Part shown: positions 25,090 to 36,690 of the stretch, one piece after another
How positions within the stretch are numbered: the stretch's first letter is position 1
Layout: every line of letters begins with the position of its first letter
From: Dipteris shenzhenensis
Taxonomy: Eukaryota > Polypodiophyta > Polypodiopsida > Gleicheniales
Strand: one strand, 5' to 3'
DNA: 64,000 nt
Assembly: GCA_047967505.1 (NCBI GenBank)
Contig: CM106539.1
Program-made: the position numbers and the translations under genes
Notes under the pieces: generated by a model
What the model saw: the letters and a program-made list of their open reading frames with translations, nothing else
Told to the model about the DNA's origin: nothing
The model's database searches: none

Positions 25090-26950
25090 TAAGCACAAAG
25101 ACTCTCCGAGATCTATGCTAGCAAATGGATGAAGATGAGAAGAATGTGTTCTATCTCTCAATGCGTGCAAATCTCGTACGGTTAAAGCTTCATTGAATAC
25201 TACTATATGAATGCTTGATGGGAAGTCCCCCCTCTTTGGGTAGTAGCTGGCCTCCTAGCCTTACTACAATAATCACCCAAAACTTCCTTGGGATATAACT
25301 CCCCAAAAAATCGTACATTAAAGCTAACAATGCCTACCAGAAGTGACAAAGATCTACCAGAGGAATATGTGGTCTACTTTCAATGTAATCTCCTCTATCT
25401 TGCCACTCTCTATTCTAATCTTCTCACATCCCTCCCTAACTCCAATACTATCCTCCAAACCTTTCCAGAAATCCATGCTAATACATATTCCTTCCCATGC
25501 CTCTCAACACTACTACTTAATCCAAGAATCTAACTCCTATCATCTTATTATACCTAACTCTTTTGCATCACTTGACAATCCATCCCTTGAGGATTATCAA
25601 GTCGCTAAATCCATCGGCCCTGCTCTCCCTCTAATTTCCACCAATATCCCTTCTTCTACCTTCTCAAATTCACTATTGGCTTTGACCTCAAGATTTCCCC
25701 CTTTAACCTCTTCCTCTCCCCCAAGACCACATATTCCTTAGATCTCCCTTGAGTTTTAATGAAAGACACCATTAATGATTCCATCAATGAGATTCAAGAA
25801 TTGGATAATCCAATTTGCACACCCACACGGGAGTTGCAATAGGATACAGATAGGATTCCCATGCCTGGTAATCCCATTGGTGATTTTTGGAGGCAATACC
25901 TAGATATGCAGTCAAGAGGAGGATGGGATCTCTCTAAAATTTCAATGAGTATTCACCAAGCACAAATCACTCCAGACATCATCAACAAATTGGACCCACA
26001 GCTGCTTGGCGTAGATCAAAGCTGCTCAACAAAAAGTACCTCCTTGAGTACTTACAAGCTCCATCTTCCTTTAAAACACATCCCACATTTGATGCAGTAC
26101 ACCATCGCTATTGATGGGATGCCAATCATCATGATCCAGATAGTGTAGATGCTCCTCACAATTGGCCGCTAATCAATAGAAACTCCAAGATCAAATGGAC
26201 AAGCCAAGAAACACTCATCAGAGCCTTGGACAAACATGCATCAATTATGCAAGGCAATTATGACAAAACACTCAAGGAAGTGCAAAATACCGTGAAGCAT
26301 TAGCTGTAATCCTAGAGGTGTCCCTCACCATTGATGACCATTTACCCAACCTGAGCTTCAATCCAAATCAACAGATAGATGCTCAAACAACAAGTCACAT
26401 CTTTCAAAGAGCCATATCAAGGGAATTATGTGTGTTTGTTTGAAGAAATGGTTAATCCTCCTTCCTCCTCCCTCCTCCCTCCTTCCTCCCTCCTCCTCCT
26501 CCTCCTCCTATTTCCTTCGTCATTCCTCCCTCATCCTCCTCTTCCCTCCTCCCTTGTCCCTCCTCCTCAACCCTTACCCCTCGAATCTGCAAAGGAGACT
26601 AGCTCTCCACTCCTTAACCATGGACTCCTCCTAGACCCTGCAACCCACTCTGAACCCTGGAACTCCTAGATAGGTCTCTCAACCCTATCCACTTTTAGAA
26701 CCCTACAATCCCCTTCTAAACCCTTGAACTCCCGTGGAGGTGAGAGCCTCCATAAATCATTGTGATCAAGCCCTCTTTCTGACCCACACGCGCATGAGAT
26801 CTGCTTTCCACGCTTTAGCCTACACCTCTCACTAGAATACAACCCGAGGACCTATGCTACACTTGTGAACACCTATGCTACAATGAGAAACAACACAACT
26901 TTAGGTGATCAACACCCTCAGAACTTGCACTTGGGAGAGATAGTGAGCAA
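25090..26950. other. No firm gene; pyrimidine-rich microsatellite inside
   Basis: Short plus-strand frames occur at 25288-25741 and 25861-26148. The second (GNPIGDFWRQYLDMQ) reads like protein but matches no family that I know, and may continue the coiled-coil element. Positions 26456-26575 are a CCTCCTT low-complexity tract that creates a false Pro/Ser/Leu-rich frame. Confidence 0.45.
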
Positions 26951-26959
26951 AGGATTCAG

Positions 26960-28000
26960 CCATTCCTAGGAGTTCAGGAACTATTTTGTGGCAAAGATGG
27001 TCGGTTCATAGCTGCTTTGGTTTCTCTAGACAGGTTTGGCTTTAATGTTCTTAGTGTCCATTCTCCTAATCAACCTTATGATAGAAGTGAATGTTGGAAA
27101 TTGTTGAAGGCATTGATGTCTAAGTCTACGTGGCTGTTAAGAGGGGATTGCAGCTTTATGGAGGTAGTCCCATCCCAGTCAACGTATGTCTCGTGTAGAA
27201 GTCAACTCTTGGGATTTACTATGTTTCGATAGACTGTGTAGAGCTTGATCCCCTTGGTTTGCGAAATTTTACTTGGACTAATCATCGCAAAGGTGGTGAC
27301 TTTCAAGCAAGCAGGATAGAAAGAATCTATCTTTCCGTGGAGGGGTGGTGGTGCTCTACACCTATGAAGGGGGAATATATTGTACAACCTTGTTTGTTTG
27401 GTCAACTTTCTTTGGTGTGGAAGTTCAATGTCCCTAATTCGGTAGCCTTTTCCCTAGATATCCTAATCAAGCTAGATAACAAACTACTGGGTGATAATAA
27501 CTTCTACAGCATGATCTACTCTACTTGAGTGCACGTTTGCACTCAGATTGCTGAGCCATGTCAAAGATGGGATGATTCCATTAGGGCTGTGGTAAAGGAG
27601 GTGAGTACATGGATGAAGTAGGCTAAAGCCAAGAAAGTGAAAGTATCTGATATGAGTTATATTCATTTATCATTGAGGTTGTTGGCTCTAGAATAAAAGT
27701 TGGGTAATGAGATATTTTTACTATATTGTGAGAGGTTGAGGCAGCCATTCAGTGCAGGGAACTGGAGAAGGCAAAACATGCAAGGGTTAGTAGTCAACAA
27801 ACATGGCTTGAGCTCAGTGACTGCCCTACCAAGTTTTTTTAATAGTCTATAAAGAAGAAACAATAGAGAGAAAGAATTGATAGAGTTTAAAATCCTTAGG
27901 GTAAATTGGTAACAGATTTTAGCATATTGTCAAAGTTTTTAAGGCTCCACTAAGTGCTATTGGGGGTACGCATGCTATTCAGGATAAGAATTGGAGACAT
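26960..28000 (+). pseudogene. LINE endonuclease fragment
   Basis: The APE-type endonuclease of a non-LTR element is recognisable. FGFNVLSVHSPNQPYDRSEC lies at about 27033-27090, and LLRGDCSFMEVVPSQST at about 27136-27186 stands where GDFN is expected. FTWTNHRKGGDFQASRIER follows at about 27263-27320. A linker continues to about 28000, with DDSIRAVVKEVSTWMK near 27568 and SFFNS-like RT-entry sequence near 27830. Stops and frame changes are numerous and no RT core remains. It is abutted at 28126 by an LTR. Confidence 0.75.
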
Positions 28001-28125
28001 ACCTTAGAGGATGCCTTGGCATGATTGGACAACAGGGTTTGGAGGGTCAGCATGCATGGTTGGCAAGGCCCTTTGATTGGGATGAGTTGTGGGAAGGTTT
28101 GAATGTAGCAAGGGCAGCTACTAGT

Positions 28126-28511
28126 TGTTATTGCTAAACTCTCACTAAACTAGTGGCAAAGCAGAAAAGATAGAGGGAGTAGGGTTAGAGACACTCTCAC
28201 AAGAGAGGGCATGGACTTTCAACTCCATGGGCCGGCTAGCCATTGCTAGGGAAAGTTCTTCTTGGCCCTTGGGTCAATCACCGAAAGAGAGTAAACTCCA
28301 ATTCGTATTAATGATCAAAGGTATTTGGAAGTATAGCTGAAGCCCATTTTATATTATTGGAAAGTGGGCCAATAACATTAAATGCTTATGGGATAATTCC
28401 AAAGGGGTTGCCACATGGCATTGCCTTATTTAAAGTAGCATTTACAAAAGAAAGGAGTAGTTTCCTACTAAAATGGAATTAATTACTAAGGTAGAAGTAA
28501 CTGCTATTACA
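28126..28511 (-). repeat. Probable LTR (3' LTR of a minus-strand element)
   Basis: The 386-bp block runs from TGTTATTGC to GCTATTACA, ending in the TG...CA required of LTRs. On the minus strand it is preceded directly by a polypurine stretch, AAGCAAGAGGGGAT, as a plus-strand primer site should be. Before that is a frame resembling the gypsy pol end (EGKIFVSKRG-like). The element body would therefore lie at higher coordinates, in the G-poor tract. No matching 5' LTR was found. Confidence 0.5.
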
Positions 28512-28529
28512 ATCCCCTCTTGCTTACAA

Positions 28530-31445
28530 AAATTTTGCCCTCAAAATGAAGACAAATAGTTTTTATTGCCCCCCTTCCTTTTTTCCTCCCCCTTCTCTAC
28601 CTATACTTATATCATGTACCCTTTATAGTCCTTTCGAGTTAAAATTCCCCTTATACCATGTCTAAACTCCCCTTATAATCCTTTTTTCCTCCTATTTTTT
28701 CCCTTGCCCCTTCCCCCCCTCCCCCCAATTTCGTTATTACCCTTCCTTTCTCTCAACATTCCCCCCCTTATGTATAGCTACAGTTAATTCTCCTCTTTTC
28801 AATAATTATAATCTAAAGTTCCCCCTTGTATTTCCCTCCTTTCTTAAACCCTGCCAAAACCATCTCTATTTCATTAAATTCCTTTTAATTAAACCCCTTC
28901 TCTCTCTCACTTATCTCAATTTGTGTTAACCCCCCTTTTTTTAATATAAAGGTGCATTATTCTTACTTCTTAAGCCTTAGACTGAAAGTGCTAAACATTG
29001 CTCTATATTAAACCAAAACTTTTCTTACAAAGGTTCAATATCTTTGGTACTTGAACTTGATAACTGTGTGGCTCAAGCATTGATTTTTATTGTGACTCCA
29101 ATAACAAGGGACGGGTGTTGACGACACCTGTCTTCCCAACCAAAGTTAAAACTGGTTCTCACTATTTTGCTTGTTGGATGGTGGCAGGTAGGCAGACTCC
29201 CCTCTTCAATAAAAGTGATGCTGCCAATGACTTATCAAAGCTTTACTACTCACATTTTCTCTTTTGGAAAAAAATTGTTCATCCTTTAATGATGCTACTT
29301 CGTTTTTTGTGATGTTTATTGCAAAGGTTATTTTTTAAACATTTCTCTTCCCTACTCCAGATTTGTCTACTCTTCACTATGGAAAGGGGTGTTGTAAATG
29401 TCTACTACACACACACACACACACTTCCTATTCATTCCCCCCTTTACATATTACTTTACATTTTTTCCTAACCCCCCTCCCCCCCCTTCTTTCTCCTTCT
29501 TTTTTCTCCTCTAAATTCCTCACTCCCCTTTTATCTACACTCTAAGTCCTTTATTTTTCATTTTTCTCCCCCTGTTTTTATTAATTTTCCCCCTTTTTTA
29601 ATTTTCTCCTAATTTTCTAACATTTATTCTCCCCAAATTCCTTTTTCTTAATTAAAACCCCCTTCTTTTAACTTAATTTTCCCTAATTTCCTACTCACTA
29701 TTTGTTTTAATTTTTCCCCCCAAATAAAAAACTCCTAAACTATTCCTAACTTCTAAATGATTCCTAATTTTTCCCCTATTCTTCCTTTGCTCCCCCTATT
29801 TTTTATTCCTTCCAAAAAAAACCATATACCCTAAATATTCCTTTTTATTTTTCCTATTTTTTTACTATGTTTCTCTATTTTTCACCATGTTTTTCTATAA
29901 CTTCTCGTATTAATTTCCTTAACCTCCATATGTTCTACAAAACCCACACCCCCCCGGGTTTCCCCCTGAGTTTTCCCTTCTCCCCCCTATTTTTTCTACC
30001 CGCCCCTATCTCCCCCTAATTTTCCCTTAAAAACCTCTTTTTACCCCTACCTCCCCCTAATTTTCTCCCCTTTTCTTCCTATTTCCCCTATTTTACTCTA
30101 TTTTTCCTTTTACCCCCTAATTTAGCCCATTATTCCCTATTTTCCCTATTTCCCTTGACCCCTCGCTTTTCTCTCCCTAAATTAAAATCCTCTTTATAAT
30201 ACTTAATACCCCTAGTTCCCCATGTGCACAGCCCTTGGTAATTCCCTTTTTACTCTCCCTCGCTGCACGGCCCTATCAAATTCCTCGAAATGTGAGCTCA
30301 ACGCCTCGTAATACATCCCCCTAGACCTCTCACCTCCCCCAACTCCCCGACTACCTTACCCTCCCCTATAAATTAAACCCCTCCCATCACCTATAGCTCA
30401 CTACTCAGTGCTCCTCCCCTACCCATGCCCACACTAGCCCCTTACGCTGAGCACTAGCCCCCTCGGTTTCCCTGCTACCTCTTGTATGGCGCTCTGCTCT
30501 GTGCCTCTCTCTCAAGTGCCCCCACAACCCTGCTTTGCCCCTCTTTAGTACAACTCTGCCCCTTCTTTACACCTCTGCCCTCTCTGTTCGCTCCTTTGCA
30601 ACTTTGCTCACTGTGCAGCGTGCGCCACTTCCCTTGCTCCTTTGTACATAGCCTTTACATCATCACCCAACCCCCCCGACCGCAATTGACTACAAGTCCC
30701 AAGCTTCCAAAAAGGTGCCTTCTCGGGCCTTGTGTGCATCCACCTCACGACTCATGTGTGAGTCGACTTGCTACCTCCACGAGGACCACGACCATGGATT
30801 CACAGGTCCAATTGCCACTTCCTCCTATTTAAACCCCCCCCTGCCCCCTTTCTTTTTTTATTACTCTTATTTCACAACCCCTCTAACCTTTCTCTCTCCT
30901 TTATTATGTAGTTAATTGGCCCTTCCCCCCTTTTTCTTTCAATTCTTTTCCTCTACTCATACTTTCCTCAAACCCCCTAGTTCCAAAGTACAATTAGCTT
31001 CTTTCTCTAATTTTTTCCTTCCCTCCTTACCCTTAAAATTCTTCTTTCTTTGGCTTTAATTGTATTAATCCTAACTTGTCTTTCTTTGTTCTATTGTCCC
31101 CCTCCCAATTTTTTTAGTTCTTTCAATAAGCATCCTTAACCCATTTTCTTTCCCTCCCTTAATTTTTGTGCTAAACTCCCCCTCTAATTTATTTATAATA
31201 CCTATACCTTTCCCCCAATTTTCTCCTTATCTCTCTATTTCCCTTCACCCAACCACCACACTATTTCTTTATGCTTTAAATTATCTCTTTTTCAACCTCT
31301 CCCCCTTCCTTTCCTTTTTTAATTCCTTAACAAAGAACCCACCGATCACACTTTCACCTAACCCCTCCATTTCACTATCCCTCCCCTTATTTTTATCCAA
31401 AGGACTTCTACTAACATTTTCTTTCTCATATCTTTAATTCACTAT
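28530..31445 (+). repeat. Three-kilobase G-depleted, pyrimidine-rich tract
   Basis: Nearly all bases are C, T or A on the plus strand, with long runs containing no G (for example much of 29430-29520). The sequence is a loose mix of CCCCCTA, TTTTCCCC and TCCCTC units without a fixed period. The part from about 30200 to 30850 is more complex and contains a TATA-like CCTATAAATTAAA near 30362. Open frames here are rich in Pro, Leu and Ser from composition alone and I do not call them genes. Confidence 0.8.
29196..29425. repeat. Direct repeat copy 1 (about 228 bp)
   Basis: The copy starts at CCCCTCTTCAATAAAAGTGATG and ends at TGTTGTAAATGTCTACTACA followed by a CA microsatellite. It matches 31447-31672 over its whole length with scattered substitutions. 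The pair brackets about 2 kb of G-depleted sequence. Confidence 0.9.
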
Positions 31446-31446
31446 C

Positions 31447-31672
31447 CCTCCCCTCTTCAATAAAAGTGATGCTGCCAATGACTTATCAAAGCTCTCCTAC
31501 TCACATTTCCTCTTCTAGAAATAATTGTTCATCCTTTAATGATGCTACTTCATTTTTCATGGATGTTTGTTGCAAAGTTTATCTATTAAACATTTCTCTT
31601 TCCTACTCCAAATTTGTCTACTCTTCACTGTGGAAAGGGGTGTTGTAAATGTCTACTACACACACACATATG
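31447..31672. repeat. Direct repeat copy 2 (about 226 bp)
   Basis: Second copy of the 29196-29425 repeat, about 2.25 kb downstream in the same orientation, also ending in TCTACTACA plus a CA run. The pair could be LTRs of a small non-autonomous element or a segmental duplication. Clear TG/CA ends and target duplications were not established. Confidence 0.9.
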
Positions 31673-32180
31673 TATGCATGTATGTATGTGTATGTACATA
31701 TATCAATGTATGAATAGAAACATATGTATAGACATATGAATACACACATGCATATTCATATGTATATGTTTATATAGAAACACATTTCTATTTACATACA
31801 AACATATATTTATAAATGCTAATTTTTTATAATAGTATATATAGATATATATATTTTTTGTAGTAGTCATGCTAACTCGTACACAATAAAACATGAAAAA
31901 TCTCGTATAACATATATTTTAATAACATGTACTACATCTATAATATTAATATATACTCACACACACAAATATGCATACGTATGTATGTATGTAAACATAC
32001 ATATTTTTTTGTGTATATTATAACTATATATAAATATAAATAAGTATTTACAAAGTCAAAATATAGTATTCAAATTAATGAAATAACATATGCTATATGT
32101 ATATAGTTTAGGTTTATATTTTTATTATTTTATTTAATATATATATAAATAAGTACACACACACTCTCTCTCTCCTCCCC
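31660..32180. repeat. AT-rich microsatellite region
   Basis: Mixed CA, TATG, TA and CT simple repeats (ATGTATGTATG, TATATATA, CACACACA, TCTCTCTC). No gene is present. The sequence from 32181 to 32531 is unassigned. Confidence 0.85.
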
Positions 32181-32531
32181 TTGGGGACCCTTGTGACCCC
32201 AAGTGTGCATGATGGGTCCACATGACTTTTATGCTATAGCCCCCCACATTGGTATGGGAGAGGAGTATCTTGGCACTTGTTCAACACTTTGATGACCTTG
32301 GATATTATTATTGAAAGTTGGAGAAAAAGGTGCCTTCAATTTGTTGGATTTTTTCATCCTTTATGTGTACTATGAGATTTGGTAAATTCCAAATTTGGAA
32401 TTTCTTTTCCCTAAAGTTATTAATCAGTGGATAGTGGTTTCACATACATCTTTTTTAAATTAAAAATTTGAAAGAGTGCTACTTATATATTATTCAGTAA
32501 AAAGACTCATACAAAGGATATCTCAAACAAA

Positions 32532-34300
32532 ATGCTTTGGAGAGGCTGTCAACATGACCTTGGCTTACTGTGGATCCATGAAGCACCAACGCTTCAAAAT
32601 TCAACTATCAAAGATATCATCAAATTCATAGGCAAGTTCATAACAACAGATAGTACCCTACTAGACATACCTGAGAGAGAGATTCAAACCCACAGACATA
32701 GAAGGACATGCCTAAAGAAGAAGAAGCGATGCAAATTTGGCTGCCCTAGACCCCCAATGAGAGAAACAAAAATATTGAACAATCAATAATGAAGAGGAGC
32801 GAAAAGCACACGCTCAAAGGGCAGATCTTGTTTTTGAGACCCTGCAACAACTTGGCATAGGAAAATTCAAATTAGATTGCTTCTTGCGCCATGCCTAATT
32901 AAGGGAGATAGAATACACTCATGCTCTAAGATGCATGACAACACAACCAGACTATATACCTCAAAAGAGATCCAAAGAACATATACACAAACAACTTTCA
33001 TCCGATGACAACTAAACTATGGTGTGCCAACACTTACATACAGTTCATATTAAACCCTCATGAAGCAGTAGCATATTGCACATTGTACATGGCGAAAGCC
33101 AATAGAGCGACAATGAAGGCCGTAAAAGATGCACTAAACCAGTGTATTTGATGCAAGAGACATGCCAATGAGAGAGTAAGAAAAGTGGGAAATGCAATCT
33201 TAAACATGCAACACATAAGCGCACAACAAGCAGTATACCTAGTACTCTCACAGCTACTTACATGTAGCACCAGAGAATTTGCGTACGTTAACACAAGCCC
33301 ACTTTCTTATCTGGTAAGGTCAGGACGGGAAAAACATTCACACTACTTCTAATTGTACAAGAACTTATTAGGCAATATACACACATCAAATCCAGAGAAG
33401 CATAGGGTCTTACTCTTAGCATACATAGGATAAGCCGTGTACAACATTGGGGGGTGTACTATCCACTCAGCTCTACATTTACCCTTGCTAGCATCAACTT
33501 ATACTACATTGACACCTAAAAAATTACAAACACTTTCCACACTATTCCTAATCGATGAAATATTGCTAGTTGGACAAAACACATTTCGTGCAATGGACAT
33601 GCGACTACGTGGGATTAAACACTTTTGATCCATTAAACATAAAATCACATGGTCTCATATATATAGCACTGTCAAGAGTACGTGACCCGAAAAACCTATT
33701 CCTAATAAACAAAATTGTTAAAAAAACATATTAAAGTTGATGCAAATGTACTCCAAGAGATTGAAAGGATTCGGTGACATTGCAAATGAACAATCGACCA
33801 AAAAAACCTTGACAAAATAGAACAAAAAATATAAACATCCAATCATTTAACACATCTTTCTTTCTTTCGCACAAGCAAGACATAACATCCATCAAAAGTA
33901 TAATGACAACAACAATTATATGCTTTCAAGAAACAAAAACCAACATAAAAATATGCTCCAACTCTAAGGAATTGCAACATATTACAAAAACGAACTGAAA
34001 CTTCAACAAGTCAATTACATCTACGAAGAAGGAGCTCAATGCTTACTAACAATTTTCCAAACAAGATCGCTTCAACAGATTGCAACAATTAACATTTACA
34101 AAGAACAAAGGACCAAAATTGTCATCCTGCTTAGAAACATTGACATCCTTTCTAAACAAATACTTGCGACAACACTAACATACATTACTGGTGATTTCAA
34201 CTTAGACTTCCAAAAGAAAGGCAAACACCATTCAAAAAGTGATTGTTATGGAGGCAACGTCATTTAGTGGAGCGACCATTCACTTGTGTATAGATGCACA
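32532..34300 (+). pseudogene. Second Helitron remnant: Rep, Pif1-like helicase, probable endonuclease end
   Basis: Rep part: RGCQHDLGLLWIHEAP at about 32541 is the HUH region, with the second His replaced by Leu. FIGKFITTD, EIQTHRHRRTC and CKFGCPRPPM follow. At about 33054-33330 the conserved Rep-to-helicase region is plain: NPHEAVAYCTLYMAKANRAT, then ISAQQAVYLVLSQLL and REFAYVNTSPLSYL. Helicase part: NIGGCTIHSALHLP at about 33441 and FLIDEILLVG (Walker B) at about 33550. The C-terminal IYIALSRVRDPKNLFL is at about 33658. Beyond it, about 33860-34290 shows SHKQDIT, CFQETK, TGDFNLD and SDHSLVY in order, as in an APE-type endonuclease. That combination is known from Helentron-type elements. Multiple frames are used, so it cannot be active. 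The endonuclease call is weaker than the rest. Confidence 0.78.
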
Positions 34301-34539
34301 TCTTACACACTTTGAAAACTCAAAAACTTAGGTCCGTTTCACACTTGTCCGCCCACAAAAGGGTGGACGAAGCGGCGGCCAATTAAAATCTGTGCTTAAA
34401 TCGATTCACACACGTCTGCCCGCCCTTTGCTAAAAAATGAAGCGGTGTCTGACTCAAGGACAGGCAAAACCTTTTTCGTGGGCGGCCTCAACCTTGCACC
34501 CAAGACGATGTCCACGGGATCTAGACCAAATCCATGGGC

Positions 34540-34612
34540 CCACAAGAATTAGAACCTGTGACCACTTGCTTCAGGCCTTGAGAGCTTTACCACAAAGACA
34601 TTCCTAATTTGG
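34540..34612 (-). other. tRNA-like segment (SINE or tRNA relic)
   Basis: On the minus strand TGGTAAAGCTCTC (D-arm side) is followed about 25 bases later by CACAGGTTCTAATTCTTGTG. The latter forms a T-arm-like hairpin with a six-pair stem including one G-T, and resembles B box GGTTCGANTCC. Spacing fits a tRNA. The acceptor stem and a clean A box are missing, so it is not a functional tRNA gene. Confidence 0.4.
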
Positions 34613-34774
34613 TGAAGAATAGGTGGCAAATTTAATACTTCTACCATCTGGTTGTGAATAGGCAAGCGGACGTATGCCATAAATCAAGGGAGATAAAGTT
34701 TGGGGGGGGGCCTTCACTTGTGTATGTGGTTAAATATATAAGTACTTAGGTGGTGCATGGTAAGTACTAAGATT

Positions 34775-35177
34775 CTTATGTCATGGAGGGAAATAAGAAT
34801 GCCTATTTTGGATGTTTTTCCCTTGGAGGCGTCTAGTTTGGACGTTTTTCCCTTAATGCATATCCAAGGGAAATGGAGGGGAAATGAGAGAGAGCTATAA
34901 GGAAATGTCACATCAATGGATCTCAAGAGTGTGGGAAATAGCACCTTGAGGTTTAGAGCATGGAGTGCTATTTCCCTATTTCCCTCCTATTTCCCCACGG
35001 TCCTACCCTATTTCCCTCCTATTTCCCCTCTATTTCCCATGGTGCATCTGCATAGCATAACACCATGGTCCCACCCTATTTCCCTCCTATTTCCCCTCTA
35101 TTTCCCATGGTGCATCTGCATAGCATAACACCATGGTCCCACCCTATTTCCCTCCTATTTCCCTTCCATGACATAAG
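34775..35177. repeat. Nested foldback element with 21-bp TIRs
   Basis: CTTATGTCATGGAGGGAAATA at 34775-34795 is matched in reverse complement at 35156-35177, with one extra base. Inner sequences also mirror each other (GGAAATGGAGGGGAAATG on the left against CCCTCTATTTCCC on the right). It lies wholly within the TIR element at 34331-35355. Confidence 0.6.
34968..35165. repeat. 68-bp tandem repeat
   Basis: The unit CCTATTTCCCTCCTATTTCC...GGTGCATCTGCATAGCATAACACCATGGTCCCAC repeats with a 68-base period (GGTGCATCTG at 35041 and 35109). There are two near-identical units and a diverged one upstream. It forms the right half of the nested foldback. Confidence 0.9.
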
Positions 35178-35264
35178 GCCCTAAAAGTCCTCCAAAAGCC
35201 CCAAAAAGCAGCTGGACCAAGGAAAGCTTCGTGTGAGTACCCTTTTCTTAACGCTCTTTTCACG

Positions 35265-35301
<37 letters not shown>

Positions 35302-35355
35302 TGTGCGCGCGCTCTCTCTCTCTCTCCCATGCTAACGACGAGTGTGAAACGGCCC

Positions 35356-36658
35356 GTAGGGGAGGCAAATGCGAGGGAATATAAAGATAGATAATAATAA
35401 ATATGGATCACGATAGATAAGGTCAATGAGCCACCCGTGGGAAAAGGAGGGAACTTGCGTGCACACGGCAAGAAAGAAATGGAGAACACGGACCCATAGA
35501 TCAAAAATGGGAAAAGAGAAAATGGACGCCGCTACCTCACACCGCCATTCAGGTGCCCCTGCTAATTCTTTCTTGGACATCTCCTTTTGCATCCTAGAGA
35601 ATTACGTTCATCTAATCACTCGCTTTGACGTTCATTACCTCTGCATATCATTTCTCATTTGCGCTTCATCTTTAGCTCTACATATCAACGATTCGTCAGA
35701 ACGAATGTTTATGCCTTTTTATTGTTCGAACGACGTAGCAATTTCGTTCTTGGAGGGGCTCTTTGAGTTGCAATGGAGAGGACTACCAGGCGCCCTCCAG
35801 CGACTCCCATACGTAGAGACCTTTTTCCTATTGTTTCTTCTCCCAGCACGGTGTTTCTTTTGTTTCGTGCCGTTCCTTGACAACAAAGGTCAAGCCTTTG
35901 GGATCCCCCATTCCCACTGATGGCTGTTACATGATATAACGCAAGAGTGGAAATGGCACACTTTTGGCACGATCGAGGTGTGGTTCTCGACTCAGTAGAC
36001 CTCGTGGAGTCCTGTACTACGTTTTGGCACTCATGTAGAAAACTGATGGCATATCACGGGCTGCCCTGAACAGAACGCCCACTTGCTATGCCAGCCAGGA
36101 GGAGCTCTCATGGACTCTAATATTTGGCCTTTCCGGCTTTTCATTCGTTGCTTATCTGGCTGGTAGAGCAGAAGGAACCTGTGATCTACTCTTGTATGGG
36201 ACGGCAGAAACCTTTTTCAAGCCCTCGAGTTTGTATAAATAAGGTTATAACGACTCCTTGCTGTTGCTTGGTACGAGCCTGAGACAAATCTCAATGCCTT
36301 TGTAGGGCTATATAAGTTCTTAACGTCAACTTAGAAACACACTGCAGCCATTTGATTGATCTCTGGCCCAACGACTCAGTATTTCCCTTGATTGGAGCCA
36401 ATATACTTTCAATTATAAGAGCTTCGTATAGAAACATTCTATGTTAGATTGAGACCTTGGTTGAGGTGGTGAGTTGTCAAATGCTGAGTGTCACTGCTTG
36501 TCATGAGTTTGAAATTTTGAAATGACACCAAGATGGACACTCTTCACATGGAAGAGCTCAATATATGACAAGACGGCTCTTTTTCATTGGGGTATCTCGG
36601 CTTGTACTGTTTGATTGCTTCAATGATCAAGCAATCCATGAGACACTGGATTACATAC

Positions 36659-36690
<32 letters not shown>

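Larger units (their letters stand above)
34331..35355. mobile_element. Terminal-inverted-repeat DNA element (about 1 kb)
   Basis: The left end GGTCCGTTTCACACTTGTC (34331-34349) and the reverse complement of the right end, GGGCCGTTTCACACTCGTC (35337-35355), match at 17 of 19 positions. The interior encodes nothing recognisable and contains a tRNA-like segment and a second foldback unit. Flanks read CTTA and GTAG, so no clean target-site duplication is evident. The TIR style recalls Tourist/Harbinger-type non-autonomous elements, an inference only. It begins directly after the Helitron remnant. Confidence 0.65.

Noticed and set aside
29980-30180. CCCCTAA-like units resembling plant telomere repeat CCCTAAA
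   Set aside because: The units vary in length and sequence and no run of true CCCTAAA is present; general pyrimidine richness explains them.
30482-31437. Long Pro/Ser/Leu-rich frames in the pyrimidine-rich tract
   Set aside because: A strand almost lacking G avoids TAG and TGA stops, so long frames are expected without coding function.
35426-35920. A 164-codon plus-strand open frame
   Set aside because: No domain, no conserved motif, uneven composition and no supporting splice or promoter context; it can arise by chance in 64 kb.
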